A DNA stretch of 64,000 nt, from contig NZ_AP023368.1 of the NCBI RefSeq assembly GCF_014218355.1, positions 4,899,501 to 4,963,500 of the forward strand, given 5' to 3'. Below the pieces are notes generated by a model, which did not search any database, was not told the origin of the DNA, and saw nothing but the letters and a program-made list of their open reading frames with translations. Numbering within the stretch: position 1 is the stretch's first letter; each line of letters begins with the position of its first letter. The DNA is from Anaerocolumna chitinilytica (GTDB taxonomy: Bacteria > Bacillota > Clostridia > Lachnospirales > Lachnospiraceae). Both the position numbers and the translations under genes were made by a program. Shown here in pieces: positions 11,388-19,581 of this stretch.

Positions 11388-11549
11388 GGTATCATATTTC
11401 CTTCCTTATGCCAATATACTTTTCGCTATAAACCAGTCTGAATTTTCCAAAGATACTATTGTCATATAATATCATATTCTTTGATTACATTCTATATATC
11501 GACAAAAAAAACTTATGAGTAAAGAGTAAACACAAATAAACAGTGTCGT

Positions 11550-12605
11550 TTAATGCTGTTGCAGTTTTTGAATTGCAGGCGGGTAATCTCCGCATTTTTT
11601 ATAATATAGAAAGGCTTCCTCTTGATAACCCAAACATTCATATATTACAGCTATATTATAATGAGCAAGGTATCCATTCACACCTTCTACCTTACATTCA
11701 GGCATTCCTGCTGCTTTTTCAAATTCTCCGATTGCTTCCTGAAATTTTCCGTTATTCATAAATATTAAACCCATCAAAAACACAAAATCCGCCGAAGAAC
11801 TGAACTCATCATATATATTCCATATCTGCAGTGCCTTTTCATACTGTTCTGTATTTAATAAGGAATAGCCATAACTCTCAACTAAATCCCATACATACCC
11901 CAAATCAAGTTTCAAGTCAATACTCAACACTTTTTCAAAGTATTCACAAGCTGTCTTATAATCCTCTTCCATATAGAAGCTCTTTCCCAATTGGTACAGC
12001 AAGTAAGGATCACCAGGTTGCTGCCTGTTCTCTGATTCAAGTAATTGAATATTCCTTCGGGTTTTTTCCTTACGTTTTGCAAGGTCCCCCTCATAGCCAA
12101 GATGCTCAACAACTAAAGGTAAATTATAATATATAATATTTTCCATTATTTTCTGGCACCATGTTATTTGCTCATGAATTTTTCCTTCATATCTATAATA
12201 TTTCTTCGAAAATAATCTTCCTATCCGTTCATGGCTTTTATACTCATGGTTATTTCTGGTATAACGATTGATTAAAAGTACCCTTCCAACCTCATTCGAA
12301 TGATTGCTAAGCAGCATTTCTAATTGGTTTCGATCAATTTCCTCCAACTTTTCATCTCCATCCAGCACCAGAATATACTCACAGTTTGCTTTACTGACGG
12401 AATAATTTCTTGCAGCTGAAAAATCATTACACCAAGGGAAGTCATATACCTTATCCGTATACTTTAAGGCTATGGCCTTCGTAGAGTCCGTTGAACCGGT
12501 ATCCACTATTACTATTTCATCTACGAGTCCAGCCACACTCTTCAAGCACTGCTCCAAATACTTTTCTTCATTTCTTACTATCATGCAAAGACTTATTAGC
12601 TTCAT
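11550..12605 (-). CDS. GT2 glycosyltransferase with C-terminal TPR repeats
   Basis: Residues 1-100 match the GT2 family: MKLISLCMIVRNEEKYLEQCLKSV is the classical start, followed by IVDTGSTDST and the DXD-like LVLDGDEKL. The C-terminal half has TPR-like helices (YLLYQLGKSFYMEEDYKTA, GLIFMNNGKFQEA, AHYNIAVIYECLGYQEEA). GT2-TPR proteins are common in firmicute glycosylation and peptide-modifying loci. ATG at 12605 is preceded by AGGTGA. It ends a five-gene series that follows flagellin, so a role in flagellin O-glycosylation is plausible. SunS-like peptide glycosylation is another option. Confidence 0.85.
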   Translation of the reverse strand: MKLISLCMIVRNEEKYLEQCLKSVAGLVDEIVIVDTGSTDSTKAIALKYTDKVYDFPWCNDFSAARNYSVSKANCEYILVLDGDEKLEEIDRNQLEMLLSNHSNEVGRVLLINRYTRNNHEYKSHERIGRLFSKKYYRYEGKIHEQITWCQKIMENIIYYNLPLVVEHLGYEGDLAKRKEKTRRNIQLLESENRQQPGDPYLLYQLGKSFYMEEDYKTACEYFEKVLSIDLKLDLGYVWDLVESYGYSLLNTEQYEKALQIWNIYDEFSSSADFVFLMGLIFMNNGKFQEAIGEFEKAAGMPECKVEGVNGYLAHYNIAVIYECLGYQEEAFLYYKKCGDYPPAIQKLQQH

Positions 12606-12684
12606 TATTTCACCTGCATTATTCTAAAATAAATATCTTAGTATTAAACCTTCATCATTTTTATTCTCATTCTTCCTTAACTGA

Positions 12685-13845
12685 TTATAATATCCAATCA
12701 CTTAAAGTTGGATTCACTGATGCTTGTTCCCATTTAATGTTCTTGGATTCTCCGCAATATTTGCAACGTTCCAGTGGTGTTAGGAGAAATGATTTCAATT
12801 TTTTAGTTGTTAAATTCTCATCATAAAGGCTTATATTCTCATTAATGGGTAAACTTTGATTAAAGGTATCATTGAAATATTTTGTCACAAAAGGGAAAAA
12901 GCACGCTCCCAGTTTTCCATCATATAAATTATTACAATGTGCCTGAAAACAATTTAAAAAGACACTTTCCTTATCCGTATCGCCTTTTAAAGACTGCTTC
13001 ATAGTAAATTCTTCAGTAAAGGCCGTGTTATTAGTATACATAATCTCATTTAAATCAAGGAACTCAAGTATACTTTCCTGGCTATTTCTTAATGGCGGAT
13101 ACCAGGATATATGAACAAAGACATCATTCTCTTTAATAGCATCAATTAATTCGCTGGTCATTTGCTTTATCAGTATTCCATTCGTAACAATTGTAATACA
13201 GGAATAGGGGTATAATTTTCTGGTTAATGTCACGTACTTATGTAATTCATTATTTAGTAACGGTTCACCACCTAGTATTCTAATTACACCAATGTCTGTA
13301 ATAAATTCTGATAACTTACTCAAGTCCTTAGCGAATTTTTCATAATCAGTAAAACGAGGTTCTTTAACCAATGGTGAATAATGCTCACAACCCCTACAGT
13401 TTAAATTGCAATGATCTGCAACATGATATTCCAAATATGGCAGATACCCACAATCCAAATAGGGAGTAAACATATTTTCAGCTTCTGGTAAAGTAAAACT
13501 ATCTTTGAGAAAATACTCTCTTGGCACATAATAAATATCTTCTATTCGAATTCCTAACTTAATAAGCTCTGAACCTATAAAGTGAAACCCGGCATGATTA
13601 ATTGTTGGTATCATAATAGCTTCTACCGCATTCATTTTATATAGTCTGGAAAATTCCTCACAGCTAACCACTACAGCATCCAACTCAGAGGTGCATTCAG
13701 AAGAAGCACCCATAAAATTCACAAAACATGCAACCTGCAGTTGTTCCCCACCACATAATTCAATGTATTTGTTATATACATCTGTAATTAATTTATATAA
13801 AAAAGTACTGGCACCGTTTACACCATATACTGCCACATTTATCAT
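12685..13845 (-). CDS. Radical SAM protein with N-terminal Rossmann-like domain
   Basis: The 386-residue protein contains the radical SAM cluster motif C146-x3-C150-x2-C153 (HCNLNCRGC), the GGEP block (IRILGGEPLL) for SAM binding, and a C-terminal CKYCGES that with CFQAHCNN and GACFF may bind a second cluster, as in SPASM or Twitch domains. Residues 1-110 start MINVAVYGVNGASTF, a nucleotide-binding-like fold. The ATG at 13845 has AAGGT upstream. It sits between glycosyltransferase genes downstream of flagellin. Such enzymes can modify peptides or sugars. I cannot assign the reaction. Confidence 0.82.
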   Translation of the reverse strand: MINVAVYGVNGASTFLYKLITDVYNKYIELCGGEQLQVACFVNFMGASSECTSELDAVVVSCEEFSRLYKMNAVEAIMIPTINHAGFHFIGSELIKLGIRIEDIYYVPREYFLKDSFTLPEAENMFTPYLDCGYLPYLEYHVADHCNLNCRGCEHYSPLVKEPRFTDYEKFAKDLSKLSEFITDIGVIRILGGEPLLNNELHKYVTLTRKLYPYSCITIVTNGILIKQMTSELIDAIKENDVFVHISWYPPLRNSQESILEFLDLNEIMYTNNTAFTEEFTMKQSLKGDTDKESVFLNCFQAHCNNLYDGKLGACFFPFVTKYFNDTFNQSLPINENISLYDENLTTKKLKSFLLTPLERCKYCGESKNIKWEQASVNPTLSDWIL

Positions 13846-13883
13846 ATGTTTTACCTTAACATCCCTTTATATTGTTTCTCTTC

Positions 13884-15236
13884 TTACTCATATAGTAACT
13901 GTATCATATTCTTAATATCTTTCTCGAAGACTATTTCTTCTTCTTTTATCTTTTTTCTATAATCGTCATAATCGCGGCTGATTTCATCATAATTCTGTAC
14001 CACTTCTTTTATTTTCCCAATAATAGCTGAAATATTTTCTTCTTTGTCTTCTATTTTATATTCAGATGGAATCGGTATATCACAAGGATTCGCAGCAGCT
14101 CCTCTCAATCCTACTATAATGCAGCAACCGCAAATGGCTGCTTCCCTTGGTATTCTGTCTTTTCCCGGATGATTACCAAAATCAACATACACCATACTGC
14201 GGCACATTATTATTCGCATTTCCTCTGGTGAATAATAGTGTAAAGGTATCCAATTCAGTTCTGGCGATGCTTTTATCAGCTTTTGTGTGAACTCATACCC
14301 TTTCGCAGGATTATAAAGCACATTTGCATAACGTTGATGTCCAGGATTTCCCTTCATAGCCTCAACCATAAACTCTTTATTTAAATAATCGGATAGATAC
14401 TCCACCTCATTGGGACTGATTCCCTTTCCAAGCAAATACTCTTTTGCATACTGTGATTGCACAAAATGGAGAAGTCTATTATTTTCTTTCCTTTTTATTA
14501 AATCAATTATATTTTCTTCCGTTTCCCCAGAACATTCTAAAGCCCGGAAAAAATTATCAACACTTAACCACCAGAGAATCGATTTTGCATTCATTATTTT
14601 AAGTGCTAATTGCGGCATTACCTCTGGTACTATAAAAATATTTCCTTCCGTGTCATAAACATCCATTATATATCTTGTACGGTATTTTTTAAATCTCTCC
14701 GGAACAGGCTCTTTCACTTTACCGTAAAACATGTAGGCATCACAGCCTAATTGGCTCAATTTGTCGCATAGCTGATGCAATAATTCTGTACCGCCTGTAG
14801 CTACAGGAGTTAGACATACAATATATATCTTTCCTTCAGGTTTTTTTGAATTGTAATTCTTTGTATTTTTACTCTCAGCTTCTTTCAGCGCTTCCCTTAA
14901 TACAATCTGCATCTCCGGATCGCTCATATTTTTTAAAGCTTGTCTATAACTGTTTTGTGCCAGAGCATATTCTTCTATTCTTGTATAAGCACATCCTAAT
15001 TCATATAATAGGCATGGATTTTCATCATACCAGGCACACCCCTCCAGCAAAATTTCAAGTGCTCTATCATAATTTTCTTCACACTTTGCAATATTTGACT
15101 TCAAGGAGTATATTTCCCAGTCCTCTGACACTTCTTCTTCATAATGAGATAACATTCTTTTTGCTTCTTCCAGCAATCCGTTATCTGTCATCCATTTTAT
15201 ATTCACCTTTAATGCATCGCGGATAGATGTATCCAT
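13884..15236 (-). CDS. TPR-repeat protein with GT4-like glycosyltransferase domain
   Basis: The first 120 residues have TPR-like pairs (SLKSNIAKCEENYDRALEIL, LLYELGCAYTRIEEYALA). From about residue 133 (KIYIVCLTPVATGGTELLHQL) the protein resembles GT-B glycosyltransferases of the GT4 type. IPREAAICGCCIIVGLRGAA is the donor-site E-x7-E-like region. The 450-residue protein has ATG at 15236 preceded by GGGAGGA. It lies between the CgeB-like gene and the radical SAM gene in one direction. The TPR part may bind the protein acceptor, as in O-GlcNAc transferase-type enzymes. That is an inference. Confidence 0.78.
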   Translation of the reverse strand: MDTSIRDALKVNIKWMTDNGLLEEAKRMLSHYEEEVSEDWEIYSLKSNIAKCEENYDRALEILLEGCAWYDENPCLLYELGCAYTRIEEYALAQNSYRQALKNMSDPEMQIVLREALKEAESKNTKNYNSKKPEGKIYIVCLTPVATGGTELLHQLCDKLSQLGCDAYMFYGKVKEPVPERFKKYRTRYIMDVYDTEGNIFIVPEVMPQLALKIMNAKSILWWLSVDNFFRALECSGETEENIIDLIKRKENNRLLHFVQSQYAKEYLLGKGISPNEVEYLSDYLNKEFMVEAMKGNPGHQRYANVLYNPAKGYEFTQKLIKASPELNWIPLHYYSPEEMRIIMCRSMVYVDFGNHPGKDRIPREAAICGCCIIVGLRGAAANPCDIPIPSEYKIEDKEENISAIIGKIKEVVQNYDEISRDYDDYRKKIKEEEIVFEKDIKNMIQLLYE

Positions 15237-15273
15237 TAATGTTTCCTCCCAGTTTCCAAGCCTAGCTGACTTT

Positions 15274-16341
15274 TTATTTATTAATATGTTTCATTCCTTC
15301 TGTTACTGCGTAAAATATTTCTTCCAGACGGTCTTCCAGACGAAAATCATTCTCCACTCTGATTCTCCCCTTTTCAGCTATTGCTTCACGCTCTTCCTCA
15401 TGTTCCAGATAATATTTTACTTTCTCCTCCATATCCTTCATATCCTCGTAAACGATAAGTTCTTCTCCCAGGTTAAATCCAGCAGCAATTCCTTCTTGAT
15501 ACCCTGTCAGAATAAATCCTCCAGCAGCCATTGTTAGAAGCATTTCGTATGGAATTCCAGTTCTGCATTTTCTGGAAGGGATACAGACATTCACAGCTGG
15601 CACTTCTGACTCACTATATAGACCAAGTGCTTTTATTCTGTTTGTAACCTCTTCCCTTTCATTCTGGGTAATAGTATCACATAAAAAATCATCAAGCATC
15701 ACAGATATCTTCTTCTTACTATAATCCCCAGCTCTATATGGCTCATATAATACTTTTCCCATTTCAGTTCTGTATTTTCCATTTATCAGTTTCGGAAGAA
15801 AGTGATATCCATATACTCTTTGCTGTGCTTCAATCAATCCTCTTGTATAACCTTTGGCATACCACGAATAATTATTTTTCAGATAATAAACAGGATAACT
15901 GTCGGTATTGCACAAACATACTGTATCAGACTGTAAACTTCTGTCCCTTAGATTTACCCCAGGTTGAAGGCTGAATATATGTCCAGGATTCTTCTTCCAA
16001 AATCTTTCGGCGATTCTTTCCTCTGCAATGAAAATATAATTCCATGGGCTTTTTATGGTTTCAGAGTACAAAGTATTCCATGACTCCCCCATTTCCCACG
16101 CAATATAAGGAACTCGGCTAATCGCACAACCCCTGGATAAAGCAGGAAAATAACCTATGCTCCACAACATATCTATCTTCTGCTCCCGTATATATTCTGT
16201 CAATTCTTGTACAAATTCCACCTCATAATCCTTCTCCGCTGGGCTTTTGCACAACTCTATTACTTCAATCTCCACATTCAGGAGTCCTTCTTTCACCATC
16301 TGCTCCATTCGGTGCCCTGTTTTACATAGAAGTACCCTCAT
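15274..16341 (-). CDS. CgeB-like glycosyltransferase (second of pair)
   Basis: A 355-residue protein with the C-terminal pattern of the CgeB / Glyco_trans_1_2 family: RTGIPYEMLLTMAAGGFILT, then a conserved helical end VKYYLEHEEEREAIAEKGR. The same pattern occurs in the gene just upstream (RTGIPLRCWDIMASGGFLLT, IQYYLEHEEERKQIAQNG), so the two are diverged tandem paralogs. The ATG at 16341 lies 20 bases inside the upstream gene, showing tight coupling. Members occur near flagellin genes in many clostridia and are likely glycosyltransferases. The sugar is unknown. Confidence 0.82.
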   Translation of the reverse strand: MRVLLCKTGHRMEQMVKEGLLNVEIEVIELCKSPAEKDYEVEFVQELTEYIREQKIDMLWSIGYFPALSRGCAISRVPYIAWEMGESWNTLYSETIKSPWNYIFIAEERIAERFWKKNPGHIFSLQPGVNLRDRSLQSDTVCLCNTDSYPVYYLKNNYSWYAKGYTRGLIEAQQRVYGYHFLPKLINGKYRTEMGKVLYEPYRAGDYSKKKISVMLDDFLCDTITQNEREEVTNRIKALGLYSESEVPAVNVCIPSRKCRTGIPYEMLLTMAAGGFILTGYQEGIAAGFNLGEELIVYEDMKDMEEKVKYYLEHEEEREAIAEKGRIRVENDFRLEDRLEEIFYAVTEGMKHINK

Positions 16342-17518
16342 TATGAATATCCCCCTCTACAATACTTAGCATTTCAGCCAGTCTTTTTTTATAACCATGG
16401 AATGCTTTGACCTTCTCATAGCCATTTTGCGCTATCTGTTTTCTTTCTTCCTCATGTTCAAGATAATATTGAATCTTCTCTAGCATACTCTCTTCATTCA
16501 GAAAATAATCAAAATCTACTCCCGGCTCGAAATGTTTTAGCATATCTTCTTGGTAGTTTGTAAGCAAAAAGCCGCCGGAGGCCATAATATCCCAGCACCG
16601 AAGCGGAATTCCTGTTCGAATTGAGCAAAGCGTTATATTCAGGTTTATTTTGCTATGACGAAATACGATAGGCATCTCATAGTAATAATGAACCGTTCCC
16701 TGGTTAATTGCCTTTTTATACCGTTTGGTGCTGCCAGGGGTATATATTTTTAGCTGAAATCTCTCAGATATCTGTTTTATCATGTTGTGTCGAACCAAAG
16801 AAGTTACCTTGGGAGCAAGATAATAATCCGAATATAGTCGATTTTTATGAGCAATTGTACCATCATCCCGATTTAAAACTAACCCTTGGTCTATGCTTCT
16901 GCTAATATCCTCCGGTTCTAACACATCTTCCAGAATATTAATACCCTGAATCTGTGCCTGTGCCCGTGCTACCGCATCACTGAATCCCTGGAGATAAGCA
17001 GGACTATTTTTATACAAATCTCTCTGAAGGTCTGCCTTCTTATCATATAACTTTCCAACAAATGAAACATCGGAAGTGAACCGTTCAATTTGCTCTTCCG
17101 TTTCTGGGATGGCTTCGAGATATTCTGCTTCTGCTGCTAAGGGCATATAGAACACTTTACGTATTCCTTCCTTACGCAAACTGTCACATAAATTCTGGTC
17201 AAAAGAAAAAATATAACATTCCGGATAATATGCAGTGGTATTCCAAACCTGAAACAGAGGGCTGTCGTAAAGCCAAGCCATATATATAACACCATTTGCA
17301 TGACAGGCTTCAGCAATGCTTCCCATGAAATTATAGCTAAGTACTCTGTCAAAATAATTATAGGATAATACCTTAATCGCCTGTTCCAAGTAAACTTTGT
17401 TATCTCTATCTTTTTTTATATCAAATTCAACACGTTCTACTTCATGTCCCAAATCCTCCAAAGCCTTTACCACATGAAGAGCACCAAAGCATTGCCATTC
17501 AATAAATAGTATCCTCAT
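16322..17518 (-). CDS. CgeB-like glycosyltransferase (first of pair)
   Basis: The open frame extends to 17584, but the ATG at 17518 has AGAGGTGG at the right distance and gives the typical N-terminus MRILFIEWQCFGALHVVKAL, so I use it (398 residues). The C-terminal donor-binding region RTGIPLRCWDIMASGGFLLT and the YYLEHEEERKQIA helix mark the CgeB / Glyco_trans_1_2 family. It is the first gene after the flagellin terminator on the same strand. Transcription could come from read-through or a promoter in 17519-17630 that I cannot identify. Likely role: flagellin glycosylation. Confidence 0.83.
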   Translation of the reverse strand: MRILFIEWQCFGALHVVKALEDLGHEVERVEFDIKKDRDNKVYLEQAIKVLSYNYFDRVLSYNFMGSIAEACHANGVIYMAWLYDSPLFQVWNTTAYYPECYIFSFDQNLCDSLRKEGIRKVFYMPLAAEAEYLEAIPETEEQIERFTSDVSFVGKLYDKKADLQRDLYKNSPAYLQGFSDAVARAQAQIQGINILEDVLEPEDISRSIDQGLVLNRDDGTIAHKNRLYSDYYLAPKVTSLVRHNMIKQISERFQLKIYTPGSTKRYKKAINQGTVHYYYEMPIVFRHSKINLNITLCSIRTGIPLRCWDIMASGGFLLTNYQEDMLKHFEPGVDFDYFLNEESMLEKIQYYLEHEEERKQIAQNGYEKVKAFHGYKKRLAEMLSIVEGDIHNEGTSM

Positions 17519-17630
17519 TCTGCCACCTCTTTCAAACTCCACTAATCCTATAAATACTATAGATTTTTTATGTCTAAGACACATATAAGAATATATCGGC
17601 TATTTTACCTTTCTCCTTAATTCTTTCAAT

Positions 17631-17671
17631 AATAAAACAAAAGAGCCTATTTTAGGCTCTTTTGTTTTATT
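17631..17671 (-). terminator. Flagellin terminator (18-bp perfect stem)
   Basis: An 18-base arm (17631-17648) and its exact complement (17654-17671) flank the loop ATTTT. The arm following the stem on the minus strand ends in TTTTGTTTTATTATT, giving the U-rich tail. It lies 22 bases after the flagellin stop codon and should end the abundant hag transcript. The T-rich tail on both sides could make it work both ways. Confidence 0.88.
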
Positions 17672-17692
17672 ATTGTATCTTATTTTAGGTAA

Positions 17693-18523
17693 TTATCTTA
17701 ACAGAGAAAGTACGCCCTGTGTTGACTGGTTAGCCTGTGCAAGCATTGATTGAGCAGCCTGCTGTAAGATATTATTTTTAGAGTATGTAACCATCTCTTT
17801 AGCCATATCAACATCACGGATACGGGATTCTGCTGCAGTAAGATTCTCAGCAGTATTATCTGCATTAGCAATGGTATGCTCTAAACGGTTCTGCATAGCA
17901 CCCATAGTAGAACGCTGGGAAGATACTTTTGCAATAGCTGCATCAATTACAGAAATCTGATTGGTAGCTGCGCTGTATGCACTTACATTGCTGCTTACGC
18001 TATCAATGCTTAATGCACTAGCCTGCATATCACTGATATTGAATCCGATACTCTGTGCGCCATTTGCACCAACCTGAAGTGTTATCATAGAGCCTGTTGC
18101 AGAATAGTCACCGCTCATCAACACTTTTTTATTGAACTCTGTCTGTGTTGCGATTCTTGTAACTTCGTTTGTAAGCTGTCCTAATTCTTCTGTGATAGCA
18201 GTACGGTCTACGCTGGTATTTGTATCATTAGATGCCTGTACTGTGAGTTCTCTCATTCTTTGCAGAATAGAATGTGTTTCATTTAAAGCACCTTCTGCTG
18301 TCTGAATAAGTGAAATACCATCCTGTGCATTTGTAGATGCTTGCTCTAAACCTTTGATCTGTCCACGCATTTTTTCAGAAATAGAAAGTCCTGCTGCATC
18401 ATCACCTGCACGATTGATTCTGTAACCGGATGATAACTTTTCTGTAGATTTAGCCTGAGCTGATCCTGTAATACCTAACTGTCTGTTTGTGTTGGCTGCA
18501 GCCATATTGTGTTGAATTACCAT
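17693..18523 (-). CDS. hag: Flagellin
   Basis: A 276-residue flagellin with both conserved ends: MVIQHNMAAANTNRQLGI and KLSSGYRINRAGDDAAGLSI at the N-terminus, and NILQQAAQSMLAQANQ ending SLLR at the C-terminus. It is short and lacks a long variable D2/D3 region, so it consists mainly of the D0/D1 core. The middle has several Ser/Thr residues (SGDYSATGSMITL, SVSSNVSAYSAAT) that could be O-glycosylated. The ATG at 18523 follows AAGGAGGA. A sigma-28 promoter and a CsrA-type leader precede it. It stands between the fliS operon and the glycosyltransferase series. Confidence 0.97.
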   Translation of the reverse strand: MVIQHNMAAANTNRQLGITGSAQAKSTEKLSSGYRINRAGDDAAGLSISEKMRGQIKGLEQASTNAQDGISLIQTAEGALNETHSILQRMRELTVQASNDTNTSVDRTAITEELGQLTNEVTRIATQTEFNKKVLMSGDYSATGSMITLQVGANGAQSIGFNISDMQASALSIDSVSSNVSAYSAATNQISVIDAAIAKVSSQRSTMGAMQNRLEHTIANADNTAENLTAAESRIRDVDMAKEMVTYSKNNILQQAAQSMLAQANQSTQGVLSLLR

Positions 18524-18530
18524 AATAATT

Positions 18531-18563
18531 TCCTCCTTGAATGTTCAGCAGCATCCGTGCTGC
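18531..18563 (-). promoter_or_regulatory. Candidate CsrA target in flagellin mRNA leader
   Basis: In the mRNA sense the leader has GCAGCA-CGGA-TGCTGC (18563-18548), a 6-bp stem with GGA in the loop, followed 9 bases later by the Shine-Dalgarno AAGGAGGA (18538-18531), which has two further GGA motifs. CsrA dimers bind GGA in a hairpin loop together with one at the ribosome site and block translation. This is established for B. subtilis hag. CsrA and its antagonist FliW are encoded at 22511-23204. A second stem, CTAAGTAAA with TTTACTTA, lies at about 18571-18593. Confidence 0.7.
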
Positions 18564-18599
18564 CGTTGTTTTTAAGTAAATTTTCTTTACTTAGTATAT

Positions 18600-18626
18600 A
18601 TATCGACATCATTTAGCAATACTTTA
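18600..18626 (-). promoter_or_regulatory. Sigma-28 (SigD/FliA) promoter of flagellin
   Basis: On the minus strand, TAAA (18626-18623), 15 bases, then GTCGATAT (18607-18600). The consensus is TAAA-N15-GCCGATAA, so the -35 and spacing are exact and the -10 matches six of eight. The transcript would start at about 18594, giving a leader of roughly 70 bases that contains the CsrA-type hairpin. Confidence 0.82.
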
Positions 18627-18644
18627 TATCTAAAATGATTTTTT

Positions 18645-19142
18645 TTATTTTTTTTTGTCTAAAAAGTAAGACTGTCCATCCTGATGCTGATTGACCATGT
18701 TATGCTGATATAATTCCGCAGCTTTGCTGCCAGACTTAAAACTTTTTATTTCTTGACGTTTACCTGCCAGATAGAGGAGCAGCCTCTCCTTATTCCTAGC
18801 CTCTAAGGCCTGAAGAGTCATGCTTTTATCCATTATGCTGCGTATTAACTGCTGCGCTTTTTGAATATTCTCCCACAGACCTGAAGCCTCCGGAAGTACC
18901 TTAACCAACCGTTGGTACAAAGCCTCAAAGCCATCCTCCAACTGGTTTAACTCAACGATAAACTTCTCTTTATCCTCCATCAAGCTCTCAAAACTGTCCA
19001 TAGAAAACTCCTTCTCCTCTAACAGCCTTTCCTGCTCCCTGGTAATATCTATTAAAGAGGTAAGAAGTTTGTCTTTTTTATATAAGGTATCTAACATAAT
19101 ACGGATATAAACTTCATTCTGATTTTCTGACATTTTGCTCAC
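18645..19142 (-). CDS. FliT/FlgN-like flagellar export chaperone, poorly conserved
   Basis: A 165-residue, mostly helical protein directly after fliS (4-base gap). The frame starts at GTG 19142. An ATG at 19133 (MSENQNEVY) is an alternative. Neither has a strong ribosome site. The sequence (LDTLYKKDKLLTSLIDITREQERLLEEKEFS) has the heptad look of FlgN/FliT proteins, which hold FliD or hook-associated proteins for export. The position after fliD-fliS is where fliT lies in Bacillus. Family assignment comes mainly from context and helical pattern. Confidence 0.62.
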   Translation of the reverse strand: MSKMSENQNEVYIRIMLDTLYKKDKLLTSLIDITREQERLLEEKEFSMDSFESLMEDKEKFIVELNQLEDGFEALYQRLVKVLPEASGLWENIQKAQQLIRSIMDKSMTLQALEARNKERLLLYLAGKRQEIKSFKSGSKAAELYQHNMVNQHQDGQSYFLDKKK

Positions 19143-19146
19143 TTTC

Positions 19147-19521
19147 TTACTGTGCTTTTGCCACTTTCATAACTTCTTTCCAAGTGTCACGCATTTCTCT
19201 GATATAGCTAAGGGCTTCCTCCAGGATTTCCTTCTCCTTCTTTACATTAGCATCCACAAGGCATCGATAAATATAATCATATACTTTTTCAAATTCCTTT
19301 GCTACCGGATACTTATGATCCAGAGTATAACGCAGCTCCATAATAATATTTTCTGCTTTTACAATATTAATATGACACTTTTCTGTATCACTACTCTCAA
19401 TAGCCATCAAAGCCATATTGGAGAATTTAATTGCTCCTTCATAAAGGCTTAAAGTAAGCTCAGCCGGGGAAGCTGTCTTGATTGCGTTGTTCTGATAAGT
19501 AGATGCTGCATTGATTGCCAT
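19147..19521 (-). CDS. fliS: Flagellin export chaperone FliS
   Basis: At 124 residues it matches FliS length. YQNNAIKTASPAELTLSLYEGAIKF is the characteristic N-terminal region, and helical segments with YIYRCLVDAN follow. FliS binds the C-terminus of flagellin and keeps it unfolded until export. In Bacillus it also helps FliW/CsrA homeostasis by binding flagellin. ATG at 19521 follows GGAGGG. The order fliD-fliS-fliT-like is the common one. Confidence 0.93.
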   Translation of the reverse strand: MAINAASTYQNNAIKTASPAELTLSLYEGAIKFSNMALMAIESSDTEKCHINIVKAENIIMELRYTLDHKYPVAKEFEKVYDYIYRCLVDANVKKEKEILEEALSYIREMRDTWKEVMKVAKAQ

Positions 19522-19581
19522 TCTAAACCCTCCAATTGTTTCACTTTTTCTTTAATTTGTTACTTCTCAAAAACGAATTAT

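Noticed and set aside
16322..17584. Upstream start at 17584 for the first CgeB-like gene
   Set aside because: The ATG at 17518 has a clear AGAGGTGG site and gives the expected N-terminus.
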